Below, in pieces: positions 54,701-57,084 of a stretch of 64,000 nucleotides of DNA. A program made the translations under genes and the position numbers. Origin of the DNA: Caprella mutica. Lineage: Eukaryota > Arthropoda > Malacostraca > Amphipoda > Caprellidae. The notes beneath the pieces are model-generated. The model was not told the origin of the DNA. It did not search any database and saw only the letters and a list, made by a program, of their open reading frames with translations. Location: NCBI GenBank assembly GCA_947561585.1, contig CANNZV010001186.1, forward strand, positions 127,521-191,520, written 5' to 3'. The first letter of the stretch is position 1, and each line of letters starts with the position of its first letter.

Positions 54701-54807
54701 GCGTAGCTTTTCCTACTAACGTAGCTTTTTCTTGGGTTTTTTAATAATCGTTCGTAAATTATGTTTTTTGTAAAATTTTCAACCATTTTATATTTCGTTG
54801 ACGGCAT
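6630..54807 (-). CDS. if: Integrin alpha subunit, RGD type (alphaPS2/inflated-like), complete 23-exon gene
   Basis: Coding segments in transcript order: 54521-54807, 29745-29866, 29295-29383, 22842-22965, 22032-22093, 21760-21808, 20510-20790, 19456-19546, 19036-19127, 18600-18812, 18058-18233, 17672-17814, 17243-17394, 17022-17134, 15806-16597, 11230-11452, 10261-10344, 9512-9639, 9041-9124, 8475-8679, 7926-8210, 7418-7693, 6630-6725. All have GT donors and AG acceptors with matching phases; the total is 4167 nt, 1388 aa. The product is a single-pass membrane receptor that pairs with a beta integrin to link extracellular matrix to the cytoskeleton. Seen: signal peptide, FG-GAP blades with DxNxDG-type loops, the GSWYWQGQ motif (RGD-class rather than laminin-class), CGEDRLC genu, RDRR furin site, membrane span and GFFKR tail. 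The tail's EPLRTNG resembles alphaPS2. The subtype is inferred from motifs; integrin alpha itself is certain. Confidence 0.93.
6726..7417 (-). other. Intron 22
   Basis: Separates the membrane span from the tail. Holds MITE A3 (7034-7298); the rest is AT-rich without recognisable content. Confidence 0.85.
7034..7298 (+). mobile_element. MITE family A, copy 3, flanked by TTAA
   Basis: A 265-bp near-perfect palindrome. The termini read GGGCCGTAGC ... GCTACGGCCC, with TTAA directly outside both ends. The centre carries CCTGCAGG. Best-preserved copy for target-site analysis; TTAA would suit a piggyBac-like non-autonomous element, but other copies have TAAA-type flanks. Confidence 0.9.
7418..7693 (-). 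CDS. if: Exon 22: membrane-proximal region and transmembrane helix
   Basis: Residues 1266-1357. It starts with the [12 protein letters not shown] strand. A segment rich in Trp, Asn and Lys follows, then the membrane span [20 protein letters not shown] (from 1334). The exon ends ...LWM, with donor GTGAGA at the membrane/cytoplasm border, exactly before GFFKR. Confidence 0.94.
7926..8210 (-). CDS. if: Exon 21: calf-2 with furin cleavage site
   Basis: Residues 1171-1265. RDRR at 1214-1217 is the heavy/light-chain cleavage site expected in calf-2; an earlier KKSIQKR is also dibasic. [20 protein letters not shown] matches the C...C..C strand just after the cut. Phase 0 on both sides. Confidence 0.94.
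8254..8420 (+). mobile_element. Nested inverted-repeat element B in intron 20
   Basis: Outer arms (GGTAAATTCCTAGTTCACGT and its complement) enclose two further inverted copies of CACGTCCCTAAAT...GGGACGT. It fills about 63% of the 264-bp intron, 54 bp from the donor of exon 20. A decayed relative is seen near 42420-42465. Confidence 0.88.
8475..8679 (-). CDS. if: Exon 20: calf-2 ([16 protein letters not shown])
   Basis: Encodes [20 protein letters not shown], then LMWPSRT and LLYLT, the most conserved calf-2 strands (GP.V.H.Y...N.GPS, WP, LLYL). The donor GTGAGG after NIK keeps phase 0. A later GTAAAT in the adjoining inverted repeat would break the frame. Confidence 0.93.
8680..9040 (-). other. 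Intron 19
   Basis: 361 bp, AT-rich, nothing recognisable. The other small introns 17 (9640-10260), 18 (9125-9511) and 21 (7694-7925) are likewise plain. Intron 17 has two TGACGTCA-type sites near 9959 and 10119. Confidence 0.7.
9041..9124 (-). CDS. if: Exon 19: calf-1/calf-2 boundary
   Basis: Encodes [20 protein letters not shown] plus GKDTNID. This is the linker that begins calf-2 after the '.irGvS.P' strand. Single-base phase entry and AG|A exit both agree with neighbours. Confidence 0.91.
9512..9639 (-). CDS. if: Exon 18: calf-1 end
   Basis: Encodes [20 protein letters not shown], then [19 protein letters not shown]. It corresponds to the 'l.F.l...S.N' and 'a.veirG' strands that close calf-1. 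Donor GTAAGC. Sequons at NSS and NAT. Confidence 0.92.
10261..10344 (-). CDS. if: Exon 17: calf-1 ([12 protein letters not shown])
   Basis: Encodes [20 protein letters not shown], then FEPNPDLL. The C(D/E)IGNP motif is conserved in integrin alphas. The exact donor is GTGTGT, chosen because it is the only site keeping phase 0 with exon 18. Confidence 0.88.
10345..11229 (-). other. Intron 16
   Basis: Contains a short degenerate tandem repeat (10597-10672) of a CGGCGAATGTG-like unit. The remainder is AT-rich, with one TGACGTCA near 11149. Confidence 0.75.
11230..11452 (-). CDS. if: Exon 16: calf-1 domain
   Basis: Encodes [20 protein letters not shown] and [20 protein letters not shown], the start of calf-1 (NxGE.AY.A strand). 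Donor GTGAGA after Trp. Phase 2 entry agrees with exon 15. Confidence 0.93.
12290..12577 (+). mobile_element. Element G, copy 1, about 60-80-bp terminal inverted repeats
   Basis: Left arm GTATCCGCTAGTTTTTTGTA...CTTCATGATTA...AATGACCTG and right arm CAGGTCATTAAA...AATGAAGTGCGC...CTAGCGGATAC are inverted. A GC-rich patch (GGGGCGAAGCGCCCCCC) lies inside. No transposase frame visible. Confidence 0.8.
13059..13178 (+). mobile_element. Fold-back element K, 120 bp
   Basis: TCTTAATTATCGATCAGGTC ... its inverse TGACCGATAATTAAGA form the ends; the arms meet at a poly-T centre. The inner arm TAAGAAAAAAATATATAAT is shared with element families A, C and D. Confidence 0.85.
14337..14510 (+). mobile_element. 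Element H, copy 1
   Basis: A 174-bp element with TIR TAGGGTTGTGACAATATGCT and a TA at each end, like a Tc1/mariner-type MITE. It lies in intron 15. Copy 2 at 42582-42744 is in the opposite orientation in intron 1. Confidence 0.88.
15806..16597 (-). CDS. if: Exon 15: long low-complexity thigh insert plus genu
   Basis: The longest exon (792 nt, residues 665-929). The first about 220 residues have no counterpart in vertebrate integrin alphas. They are rich in Asn, Asp, Tyr, Arg and Gly up to about residue 790, then acidic, with N-glycosylation sequons (NDT, NNT). Two furin-like sites occur: RNRR at 791-794 (16210-16221) and RSRR at 878-881 (15949-15960). The canonical fold resumes at LPPILPP (888 on) and ends with [15 protein letters not shown], the genu loop. 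Acceptor CTAG; donor GTGAGT. Known insect alphaPS2 is also long (about 1.4 kb of codons), so part of the insert may be ancestral. Confidence 0.93.
16598..17021 (-). other. Intron 14
   Basis: Mostly occupied by MITE A4; the remainder is AT-rich. Confidence 0.8.
16643..16914 (+). mobile_element. MITE family A, copy 4
   Basis: A 272-bp palindrome ending 46 bp upstream of the exon 15 acceptor. The centre reads CCGACAGG instead of CCTGCAGG, and the inner arms carry an extra TTTTTGAATAGTATAAG variant. Confidence 0.88.
17022..17134 (-). CDS. if: Exon 14: thigh domain, [12 protein letters not shown] strand
   Basis: Encodes [20 protein letters not shown]. The DKLxPI...Y strand is universal in integrin alphas and immediately precedes the insert of exon 15. 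Exit is phase 2 with donor GTATTG. Confidence 0.92.
17243..17394 (-). CDS. if: Exon 13: thigh domain
   Basis: Encodes [20 protein letters not shown], then LLHEG... and [13 protein letters not shown]. It corresponds to the 'vel.LD....RalFl' and 'C..l..yl' part of integrin thigh domains. Good acceptor (TTTTTCCAG) and donor (GTGAGT). Confidence 0.9.
17672..17814 (-). CDS. if: Exon 12: thigh domain, Cys-rich strand
   Basis: Encodes [20 protein letters not shown], matching the C...C...CLxYxG pattern of the thigh domain. Donor is GTGAGA after one base of Glu. All three thigh cysteines expected here are present. Confidence 0.93.
18058..18233 (-). CDS. if: Exon 11: propeller blade 7, third Ca loop
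   Basis: Encodes [20 protein letters not shown], then [19 protein letters not shown], the last blade and the ARPVV strand leading into the thigh domain. The Ca loop DTDENEYPD spans residues 494-502. The donor GTTTGA lacks the usual purine at +3. Confidence 0.94.
18324..18575 (+). mobile_element. MITE family A, copy 5
   Basis: Lies in intron 10 and fills most of it, ending 25 bp from the exon 10 donor. The left terminus is eroded (GGGATATTTTAAG). The centre CCTGCAGG is intact. Confidence 0.87.
18600..18812 (-). CDS. if: Exon 10: propeller blade 6, second Ca loop
   Basis: Encodes [21 protein letters not shown], then VAVGAPQ and [13 protein letters not shown], a textbook FG-GAP repeat. The Ca loop is DINADGYGD at residues 426-434. 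The donor GTGATT is weak. A 252-bp fold-back element ends 25 bp beyond it (18324-18575). Confidence 0.95.
19036..19127 (-). CDS. if: Exon 9: blade 5 variable loop
   Basis: Encodes a charged loop ([10 protein letters not shown]), then [14 protein letters not shown], which aligns in position with the 'ETGxVYVYLQ' strand of other integrin alphas. Two acceptors 6 nt apart (exon start 19127 or 19133) both keep frame and would differ by two residues. Conservation is low, so this exon is the least certain. Confidence 0.72.
19456..19546 (-). CDS. if: Exon 8: propeller blade 5, first Ca-binding loop
   Basis: Encodes [21 protein letters not shown] followed by VIAGAPFYT. The loop DVNGDGLDD (residues 351-359) fits the Dx(D/N)xDGxxD Ca site. 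Phase 0 entry and phase 1 exit agree with neighbouring exons. Confidence 0.94.
19630..19880 (+). mobile_element. Element L: fold-back with repeated GAGTCA...TGACTC
   Basis: Ends CACCGAAAAAAATTGCGAGT and (inverted) CACTGAAAAAAGTACGAGT. Inside are at least five half-palindromes GAGTCAAATTGACTC or similar, giving several TGAGTCA (AP-1-like) words. Ends starting CAC with an A-run suggest a CMC/Chapaev-type element, unproven. Confidence 0.7.
20207..20470 (+). mobile_element. MITE family A, copy 6
   Basis: A 264-bp palindrome in intron 7, ending 40 bp from the exon 7 donor. The centre CCTGCAGG and both arms are well preserved. Confidence 0.9.
20510..20790 (-). CDS. if: Exon 7: propeller blades 3-4
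   Basis: Residues about 245-338. It contains [20 protein letters not shown], then [20 protein letters not shown], a blade 4 without a good Ca loop, and ends KITGEQ. Two CAG acceptors lie 5 nt apart; only the upstream one (exon starting 20790) keeps frame with exon 6. The donor GTGCGA is weaker than its neighbours and faces a MITE 40 bp downstream. Confidence 0.9.
20791..21659 (-). other. Intron 6, distal part
   Basis: AT-rich, no feature seen apart from the donor-proximal minisatellite listed next. Confidence 0.7.
21660..21777 (-). repeat. 24-bp minisatellite duplicating the exon 6 end and splice donor
   Basis: Five units read on the minus strand as TTGGTACTGGCAAG followed by GTAAGTACAG (GTGAGT in one unit, GTGCAG after the last). 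The first unit in transcription order is the true exon end. Each unit also ends in CAG directly before the next TTGG, so it has a possible acceptor as well. Period 24 keeps frame, adding KYSWYWQG or EYSWYWQG per unit if a later donor is used. Confidence 0.95.
21760..21808 (-). CDS. if: Exon 6: propeller blade 3 end (GSWYWQG) with repeated donors
   Basis: A 49-nt exon encoding [16 protein letters not shown] plus the first base of Gly. The continuation GQVFKQNL in exon 7 recreates the RGD-integrin GSWYWQGQ motif. The proximal donor GTAAGTACAG is used in this model. Its last 14 exonic bases plus donor are tandemly repeated downstream (21660-21777), so in-frame longer versions ending at 21736, 21712 or 21688 are possible; the last repeat has a weaker GTGCAG donor. 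Confidence 0.92.
21898..22019 (+). mobile_element. MITE family A, copy 7 (122-bp minimal hairpin)
   Basis: Only the outer arms remain, almost perfectly complementary and meeting at CTTTCTCGTGGAAAAAG. It ends 13 bp from the exon 5 donor; in pre-mRNA it would be a long hairpin beside that donor. Confidence 0.88.
22032..22093 (-). CDS. if: Exon 5: propeller blade 3 start ([13 protein letters not shown])
   Basis: A 62-nt exon encoding [20 protein letters not shown]. The GSCQAGFSA strand is diagnostic for integrin alpha blade 3. The donor GTAAGAT sits only 13 bp from a 122-bp hairpin element (21898-22019). Confidence 0.93.
22438..22775 (+). repeat. Repeat family F, copy 2
   Basis: Same order of motifs as copy 1, shortened in the middle; includes GACAATGCTCATAGATGC and CTGCAAGTAGCGTTAAAA. 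It lies in intron 4, 67 bp from the exon 4 donor. Confidence 0.8.
22842..22965 (-). CDS. if: Exon 4: propeller blade 2 (ACAPRYVWF ... RREPVG)
   Basis: [10 protein letters not shown] and [10 protein letters not shown] match the conserved CAPRY...REPVG region of blade 2. A Cys-rich loop follows (YAPCMT). Acceptor CCCCCCAG is strong. The donor GTAAGTG follows one base of an Asn codon. G+C is clearly higher than in the flanking introns. Confidence 0.93.
23482..23695 (+). mobile_element. Fold-back element J, copy 2
   Basis: Left AGGCCCATACTTTACTAGCA and right GCTAGTATACTATTGGCCT are inverted. Long inner arms pair too (GTTAAATGAATGGAA with TTCCATTCATTTAAC). A smaller relative is at 29516-29636. 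Confidence 0.85.
23995..24170 (+). repeat. Repeat family F, copy 3 (5' part only)
   Basis: Begins TTAGGGGTTTAACGTCTGCT and stops soon after the ATGCAGAAAAGCTACT motif. Confidence 0.8.
24466..24650 (+). mobile_element. Fold-back element C, copy 1
   Basis: A 185-bp palindrome with ends AATTATCGGTCAGTACTACA and its inverse. The loop reads CTTCTGCAAACCCGGGCAGA, flanked by TATTAGATAGCACTGTGTAA arms. Half a copy is at 39470-39556. A fragment of the GGTATCATGGATACC palindrome lies at 24712-24762. Confidence 0.9.
24928..25050 (-). pseudogene. Relic of a non-LTR retrotransposon reverse transcriptase
   Basis: Minus-strand translation gives [20 protein letters not shown], then ELLSIL, before a stop. 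GVPQGSxxGPLLFLIY is the signature of RT domain 5 in LINEs of the jockey/RTE/CR1 type. Only about 40 codons survive, so clade cannot be assigned. Confidence 0.75.
25267..25410 (+). repeat. Repeat family F, copy 4 (internal deletion)
   Basis: Joins the ACAAGGGACTGGAAGAAGC segment directly to the 3' tail CTTCCATTCACTCTAGACAG, skipping the middle. This confirms the tail seen after copy 1 belongs to the family. Confidence 0.75.
25472..25598 (+). repeat. Short tandem array, 19-bp unit
   Basis: About six copies of ATTGACAAAAAAAATTAAA. Confidence 0.9.
26205..27650. other. Field of alternating TGACGTCA and CCAAT motifs, interrupted by an array
   Basis: On both sides of the 26529-27020 minisatellite, TGACGTCAC words (near 26271, 26286, 27070, 27168, 27352, 27437, 27630) alternate with GACCAATCACAG-like words (near 26252, 27040, 27219, 27275, 27319, 27401, 27459). 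It could be a decayed satellite or a cluster of CREB and NF-Y-type sites. Confidence 0.6.
26529..27020 (+). repeat. Minisatellite, 16-bp unit GCATTTTGTCCGTTAG
   Basis: About 31 copies with CCG/CCA and GTT/GCT variants. A longer duplicated block (CCTGTTGTCC near 26754 and 26929) shows a second-order duplication. Confidence 0.97.
28198..28446 (+). mobile_element. MITE family A, copy 8
   Basis: Both ends are intact (GGGGCCGTACACACGTAG ... GTGTGTACGGCCCTT). The right arm lacks the GTAGGAGGAGCTTAGCAAA segment present in the left arm, an internal 20-bp deletion. Confidence 0.9.
28918..29294 (-). repeat. 40-bp minisatellite duplicating the exon 3 splice donor
   Basis: About ten units; in transcription order each reads ...ACTTATTTTGGTGAGTGGAA. 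The exon 3 end itself (AGTTATCTTG then GTGAGTGGAATGGCATG) is the first unit. At least eight further GGTGAGTG donors follow at 40-bp spacing. Unlike the exon 6 array the unit is not divisible by three, and translation beyond exon 3 meets TGA at once. Confidence 0.93.
29295..29383 (-). CDS. if: Exon 3: propeller blade 2 start ([12 protein letters not shown])
   Basis: Encodes [19 protein letters not shown] and then [11 protein letters not shown]. It matches the 'DQWLGATV' strand that opens blade 2 in integrin alphas. The donor GTGAGTGG is the first of a long series of near-identical donors in the adjoining 40-bp minisatellite (see 28918-29294). Confidence 0.92.
29384..29744 (-). other. Intron 2, with fold-back element J copy 1 (29516-29636)
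   Basis: CCATTCTAAATATACCAGCA and its inverse GCTAGTACAGAATGG end a 121-bp palindrome containing CACCGCC/GGCGGTG. The remainder of the intron is plain. Confidence 0.8.
29745..29866 (-). CDS. if: Exon 2: propeller blade 1 ([10 protein letters not shown])
   Basis: Follows a 24.7-kb intron. It completes WVVIGAPK, the conserved end of blade 1, then runs through [16 protein letters not shown], with the Cys pair expected in blade 1. Acceptor is TTTTTTTACAG; donor is GTGAAG after one base of an Asp codon. Phase matches exons 1 and 3. Confidence 0.92.
30237..30298 (+). repeat. Small palindrome of element I (GTGGGGCCATAGAAGA)
   Basis: AGTTATAGTGGGGCCATAGA faces TCTATAGCCCCACCATAACT. The same word is the unit of arrays at 34171-34365 and 42919-43220 and occurs as decayed pairs at 32655-32730, 40160-40220 and 63860-63916. 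Confidence 0.85.
31043..31314 (+). mobile_element. MITE family A, copy 9
   Basis: A full-length 272-bp palindrome with GACACCTGCAGGTATCATGG at its centre. Not close to any exon. Confidence 0.9.
31528..31698 (+). mobile_element. Fold-back element E, copy 2
   Basis: Termini GTACAGTAGAACTCCTATAT and ATATAGGAGTTCTAC are inverted. GGAGTCCTCTATAGTGAAT and ATTCACTATAGAGGACTCC form the arms. A better-preserved version of the element at 6121. Confidence 0.9.
33003..33310 (+). mobile_element. Fold-back element D, copy 2, with an expanded right arm
   Basis: Left part AAGTTATTGAAATGTTATAC...TTTTCGGTACTATAAG and centre GATACCTGAAGGTATC are D-type. The right arm ends AACTGTTCGATAACC but is stretched by the 16-bp array at 33160-33292. 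Confidence 0.75.
33160..33292 (+). repeat. Minisatellite, 16-bp unit GAAACATCGAAAATAT
   Basis: Eight nearly identical copies. The unit equals the subterminal TCGAAAATGTAGAAC-like arm of element D. Confidence 0.97.
33438..33887 (+). repeat. Minisatellite, 22-bp unit (GTACACACTATATGTATAG + TAA)
   Basis: About 20 almost perfect copies; the last ones carry an inserted TATATAGTAAG. The high identity suggests recent expansion. Confidence 0.97.
34171..34365 (-). repeat. Minisatellite of element I, 34-bp unit
   Basis: Six copies of CTTCTATGGCCCCACCATA plus CCTTCCCCTCTCAAT. Opposite orientation to the array at 42919-43220. Confidence 0.95.
34548..34695 (+). repeat. Minisatellite, 17-bp unit CAGTCACTGTATCACTT
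   Basis: Nine copies. Related GTGACTCAC/CAGTGACG words continue to 34830. Confidence 0.93.
34987..35660 (+). repeat. Minisatellite, 17-bp unit CGGTAATGTAGTCCTAT
   Basis: About 39 copies, with a gradient from GTAATGTAG at the left to GTAACATAG/GTTACATAG at the right. Confidence 0.97.
35900..35945 (+). repeat. Isolated GGTATCC palindrome fragment
   Basis: GGTATCCAGGATACCTGTAG followed by GTATCATGGATG, the centre of a decayed D/A-type element. Similar remnants are at 5163-5186, 41339-41372, 44256-44365 and 45726-45766. Confidence 0.7.
37138..37335 (+). repeat. Tandem repeat, about 52-bp unit
   Basis: Four copies containing GTTAGTTATTTATATGTTTA and ATGCTATCTAAAATG. Confidence 0.9.
37443..39232 (+). 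repeat. Large minisatellite, 18-bp unit AGGTAGTTACCCACAATA
   Basis: About 99 units. Variant units TTACTC, TTATCC (often twice) and TTAACC recur in order at roughly 38155-38230, 38350-38410, 38515-38610, 38700-38870 and 38940-38990, showing higher-order blocks. A run of TAACCCACAACA-type units lies at 37920-38035. The 595-codon open frame on the minus strand is a by-product of period 18. Confidence 0.98.
39263..39350 (+). repeat. Short tandem repeats next to the 18-bp array
   Basis: Three copies of AAAATGTGTACTATAATT, then two of TTCAAATACTATAAT. Confidence 0.85.
39470..39556 (+). mobile_element. Element C, half copy
   Basis: Right arm only: GTTAGATAGCACTGTGTAAT through CCGAAGATGTAGTACTGACC. 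Confidence 0.85.
40431..40647 (+). mobile_element. MITE family A, copy 10
   Basis: Ends intact (AAGGGCCGTACACACGTAGG ... CTACGTGTGTACGGTCCTT). The left arm lacks the CCACCAGACTTTTTGCTAAG segment and the right half of the centre is deleted. Confidence 0.9.
40721..40846 (+). repeat. Tandem repeat, 40-bp unit, three copies
   Basis: Unit holds TTATACTACAGTAAGATACA and GAGGTATCTTATTAAGATA; GTATCTTA/TAAGATAC give each unit a small hairpin. Confidence 0.92.
42117..42335 (+). mobile_element. Fold-back element D, copy 1
   Basis: AAGTTCCAAGTTATCGGACT ... CCAATAACTTAGAACTTTCC ends with the arm GTTCTACATTTGCGATCATA. The centre GGTATCCATGATACC/CCTGCAGG/GGTGTCATGGATACC is the same as in MITE family A. 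Half a copy is at 58800-58945. Confidence 0.9.
42582..42744 (-). mobile_element. Element H, copy 2 (inverted relative to copy 1)
   Basis: Same TIR TAGGGTTGTGACAATATGCT. Internal sequence is the reverse complement of copy 1 (CATTTCATTTCGTCTGTGAT against ATCACAGACGAAATGAAATG). Confidence 0.9.
42919..43220 (+). repeat. Minisatellite of element I, 34-bp unit
   Basis: Nine copies with AAGTTATGGTGGGGCCATAG then GAGATTGAGAGGGG. Confidence 0.96.
43413..43830 (+). repeat. Minisatellite, about 29-bp unit
   Basis: About 14 copies of ACATTGTCCTTAACGGCAAT, followed by ATAGTGATT or GCAGTTATT. Two unit types alternate. Confidence 0.95.
44453..44880 (+). repeat. Minisatellite, 35-bp unit
   Basis: Twelve copies of AAAACCAATATAGTTATCTG plus GTGGTTGTGTGATGT. 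The final three change to GGCAGTTCCATGT. Confidence 0.97.
45084..45655 (+). repeat. Minisatellite, 43-bp unit rich in CTAG
   Basis: About 13 copies containing ATCTACTAGAATGTACCTAC and TAGACACCATCTACTAG. Confidence 0.97.
46345..47425 (+). repeat. Complex minisatellite built on ATGGTGGGCAATATCTCCCA
   Basis: About 28 units in two lengths: a long form (about 42 bp) ending in ATCTGCGAATGACTAATGTT and a short form (about 26 bp) ending in TAATATAATGTT. The unit is partly palindromic (TGGG...CCCA, TTATGG...CCATAA). Confidence 0.96.
49128..49345 (+). repeat. Minisatellite, 17-bp unit ATGCAGTTACAGGATAA
   Basis: Twelve copies, the first ones with CTGCAG in place of ATGCAG. Confidence 0.96.
49593..49975 (+). 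other. Two short adjoining open frames, unidentified
   Basis: Frames of 62 and 63 codons overlap by one base (49593-49781, 49781-49972). The second has locally higher G+C and a less simple composition ([20 protein letters not shown]). I do not recognise either and see no splice or repeat context; probably chance or an old insertion. Confidence 0.2.
50040..50190 (+). repeat. Tandem repeat, 18-bp unit ATCACTCACCACTCATCA
   Basis: About eight degenerate copies. Confidence 0.92.
50305..50445 (+). repeat. Tandem repeat, about 33-bp unit
   Basis: Four copies of CACTGTATACAGGTACAGTC plus AGAGAAAAGAGT. Confidence 0.94.
50556..51300 (+). repeat. Minisatellite, 11-bp unit GTGTACCAATA
   Basis: About 67 copies with GTAGCAATA, GTGCACCAATG and similar variants clustered at 50690-50790 and 50920-51020. 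Because 11 is not divisible by three, all three minus-strand frames stay open, giving spurious ORFs of up to 278 codons. Confidence 0.98.
51470..52035 (+). repeat. Minisatellite, about 42-bp unit
   Basis: About 13 copies with AATATCCCAGGAATAAATCC and TTCTTGCCTGGGATATTCCC. GATATCCCAGG/CCTGGGATAT pair, so each unit is a potential hairpin. Confidence 0.96.
52335..52510 (+). repeat. Tandem repeat, 19-bp unit GAATAATGAATAAATATAT
   Basis: Nine degenerate copies. Confidence 0.92.
53072..53262 (+). repeat. Tandem repeat, 31-bp unit
   Basis: Six copies around GGTATACATGTGTACCAC, itself an imperfect palindrome. Confidence 0.95.
53750..54105 (+). repeat. Repeat family F, copy 5
   Basis: Begins TTTAGCAGGACTTAATTAAC and ends CTGCAAGTAGCGTTAAAA. 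It contains a local duplication of the AAATCTAAGAGGAAAATGAA segment. Confidence 0.82.
54298..54495 (+). mobile_element. MITE family A, copy 11 (left arm truncated)
   Basis: Centre CCTGCAGTTATC and complete right arm to GTGTGTACGACCC. It ends 26 bp from the exon 1 donor. Confidence 0.88.
54521..54807 (-). CDS. if: Exon 1: start codon, signal peptide, beginning of propeller
   Basis: Encodes residues 1-95 plus two bases. An in-frame TAA lies 9 nt upstream of the ATG at 54807, so the start is there or at Met8 (54784-54786). A basic leader of about 40 residues precedes a hydrophobic stretch (about 42-63, ending in VLA). The mature chain then starts FNLDTD, the usual integrin alpha N-terminus. [15 protein letters not shown] begins blade 1. 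The donor GTGAGT follows TG, and the codon is completed as Trp by exon 2. The n-region is unusually long, so the downstream Met8 is a real alternative. Confidence 0.92.
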
Positions 54808-55204
54808 TTTGATTTAAATTCTAGTTAAGCTACAGCACATTTTAAAGATTTTATTAATTCACATTCATTATCACAACATTTTTGTTTCTAATTAGACAAA
54901 ACAGTTTTTTTCTCCAATTAGGTACCAGTTTCATTAACTTTTCCTGCCGTTGAATAAAAACCTCATCAATGAAATTCAAAAACTAGTTTGTGAAGAATGT
55001 TCCTCTTTATTTCACTGTAACGAATAAAATGCTCTTTAATAAATGTATATAATTTAAATAGAAGTTCTTAGAGAACGTTGCGCGTTATACTAGGGCTTCA
55101 CTGAGGCTCTAACGCAGCTACCGACACACACACAACATCACTGTAAGGAGGCAGGGATGAAACTGAGGTCACAAGGAGGGAAATGAAGAGGTACTCAGGT
55201 CAGA

Positions 55205-55400
55205 AGGAGGGAAATGAAGAGATAGTGAGTCGCAGGGGAGTCGTAGGTGAGTAGCAGGTGAATCACAGGTGATTCGCAAAAGAGTCGTAGCTGAATTGTT
55301 GGTGAGTCATACGTGATTCACAATTGAATTTAGGTGAATCAAAGCAGAGTCACAGGTGAGTCGCAGAAGAGTCGTAAGTGACTCACAGAAGAGGAATGAG
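55205..55400 (+). repeat. Degenerate tandem repeat (GAGTCGTAGGTGAGTAGCAG-like)
   Basis: About a dozen 10-12-bp units mixing GTGAGTCGCAG, GTGAATCACAG and GAGTCGTAG. Probably an older relative of the next array. Confidence 0.8.
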
Positions 55401-55517
55401 TCACTAGTTTCTTCTCACTAGTTACAACAATGCAACTCAACCCTCTGAGAAACAATCGAAATGAACGTGAGGAGACATAATTAGATTGGAGAAAGAATTC
55501 ATGCTGCACCTGGTAAT

Positions 55518-56577
55518 GGTGAGTAACTAGTGAGTAACTAGTGAGTAAATGGTGAGTAACTAGTGAGTAAATGGTGAGTAACTAGTGAGTAACTGGTGAG
55601 TAATTGGTGAGTAACTAGTGAGTAACTGGTGAGTAACTGGTGAGTAACTGGTGAGTAACTGGTGAGAAGAAACTAGTGAGTAACTAGTGAGAAACAAGTG
55701 AGTTACTAGTGAACAACTAGTGAGTAACTGGTGAGTAAATGGTGAGTAACTAGTGAGTAACTGGGGAGCACCAGGTGAGTTAATGGTGAAGAACTAGTGA
55801 GTAACTGGTGAGTAACTAGTGAGTAACTGGTGAGAAGAAACTAGTGAGTAACTAGTGAGAAACAAGTGAGTTACTAGTGAACAACTAGTGAGTAACTGGT
55901 GAGTAAATGGTGAGTAACTAGTGAGTAACTGGTGAGCACCAGGCGAGTTAATGGTGAAGAACTAGTGAGTAACTAGTGAGTAACTGGTGAGTAAATGGTG
56001 AGTAACTAGTGAGTAACTGGTGAGTAAATGGTGAGTAACTAGTGAGTAACTGGTGAGTAACTAGTGAATAACTAGTGAGTAACTGGTGAGTAACTAGTGA
56101 GTAACTGGTGAGTAAATGGTGAGAAACTAGTGAGTAACTGGTGAGTAAATGGTGAGTAACTAGTGAGTAACTGGTGAGTAAATGGTGAGTAACTAGTGAG
56201 TAACTGGTGAGCACCAGGTGAGTTAATGGTGAAGAACTAGTGAGTAACTAGTTAGTAACTGGTGAGTAAATGGTGAGTAACTAGTGAGTAACTGGTGAGT
56301 AAATGGTGAGTAACTAGTGAGTAACTGGTGAGTAACTAGTGAATAACTAGTGAGTAACTGGTGAGTAACTAGTGAGTAACTGGTGAGTAAATGGTGAGTA
56401 ACTGGTGAGTAACTGGTGAGTAACTGGTGAGTAACTAGTGAGCACCAGGTGAGTTAATTGTGAAGAACTAGTGAGTAACTGGTGAGTAACTGGTGAGTAA
56501 CTAGTGAGTAACTAGTGAGTAACTAGTGAGCACCAGGTGAGTTAATTGTGAAGAACTAGTGAGTAACTAGTGAGTAA
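55518..56577 (+). repeat. Minisatellite, 12-bp unit GTGAGTAACTAG/GTGAGTAACTGG
   Basis: About 85 units. A marker block GTGAGCACCAGGTGAGTTAA recurs near 55767, 55933, 56207, 56430 and 56527, so the array grew by larger duplications. Every unit contains GGTGAGTAA or AGTGAGTAA, an ideal 5' splice-site word on the plus strand. Confidence 0.97.
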
Positions 56578-56659
56578 CTTGTATCTTTAGTTCAGTATCC
56601 TAACTAGTAGTGAGTTACTCACTTACTAAATCACTTTATCTACTTTATACTGATAAAGG

Positions 56660-57084
56660 CACGTAACTAGTCAACTAGTGTCAAATTACACTAGTTACCC
56701 TTACATCAAATTACACTAGTTATCCTTACATCAAATTACACTAGTTACCCTTACATCAAATTACACTAGTTACCCCTTACATCAAATTACACTAGTTATC
56801 CTTACATCAAATTACACTAGTTACCCCTTACATCAAATTACACTAGTTACCCCTTACATCAAATTACACTAGTTACCCCTTACATCAAATTACACTAGTT
56901 ACCCTTACATCAAATTACACTAGTTACCCCTTACATCAAATTACAGTAGTTACCCCTTACATCAAATTACACTAGTTACCCCTTACATCAAATTACACTA
57001 GTTACCCCTTACATCAAATTACACTAGTTACCCCTTACATCAAATTACACTAGTTACCCCTTACATCAAATTACACTAGTTACC
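56660..57084 (+). repeat. Minisatellite, 25/26-bp unit
   Basis: About 16 copies of ACATCAAATTACACTAGTTA plus CCCTT or CCCCTT. It shares ACTAGTTAC with the preceding array in inverted sense. Confidence 0.97.

Noticed and set aside
55948..56214. 88-codon frame of LLTSYSLVTHH repeats
   Set aside because: Translation of the 12-bp array.
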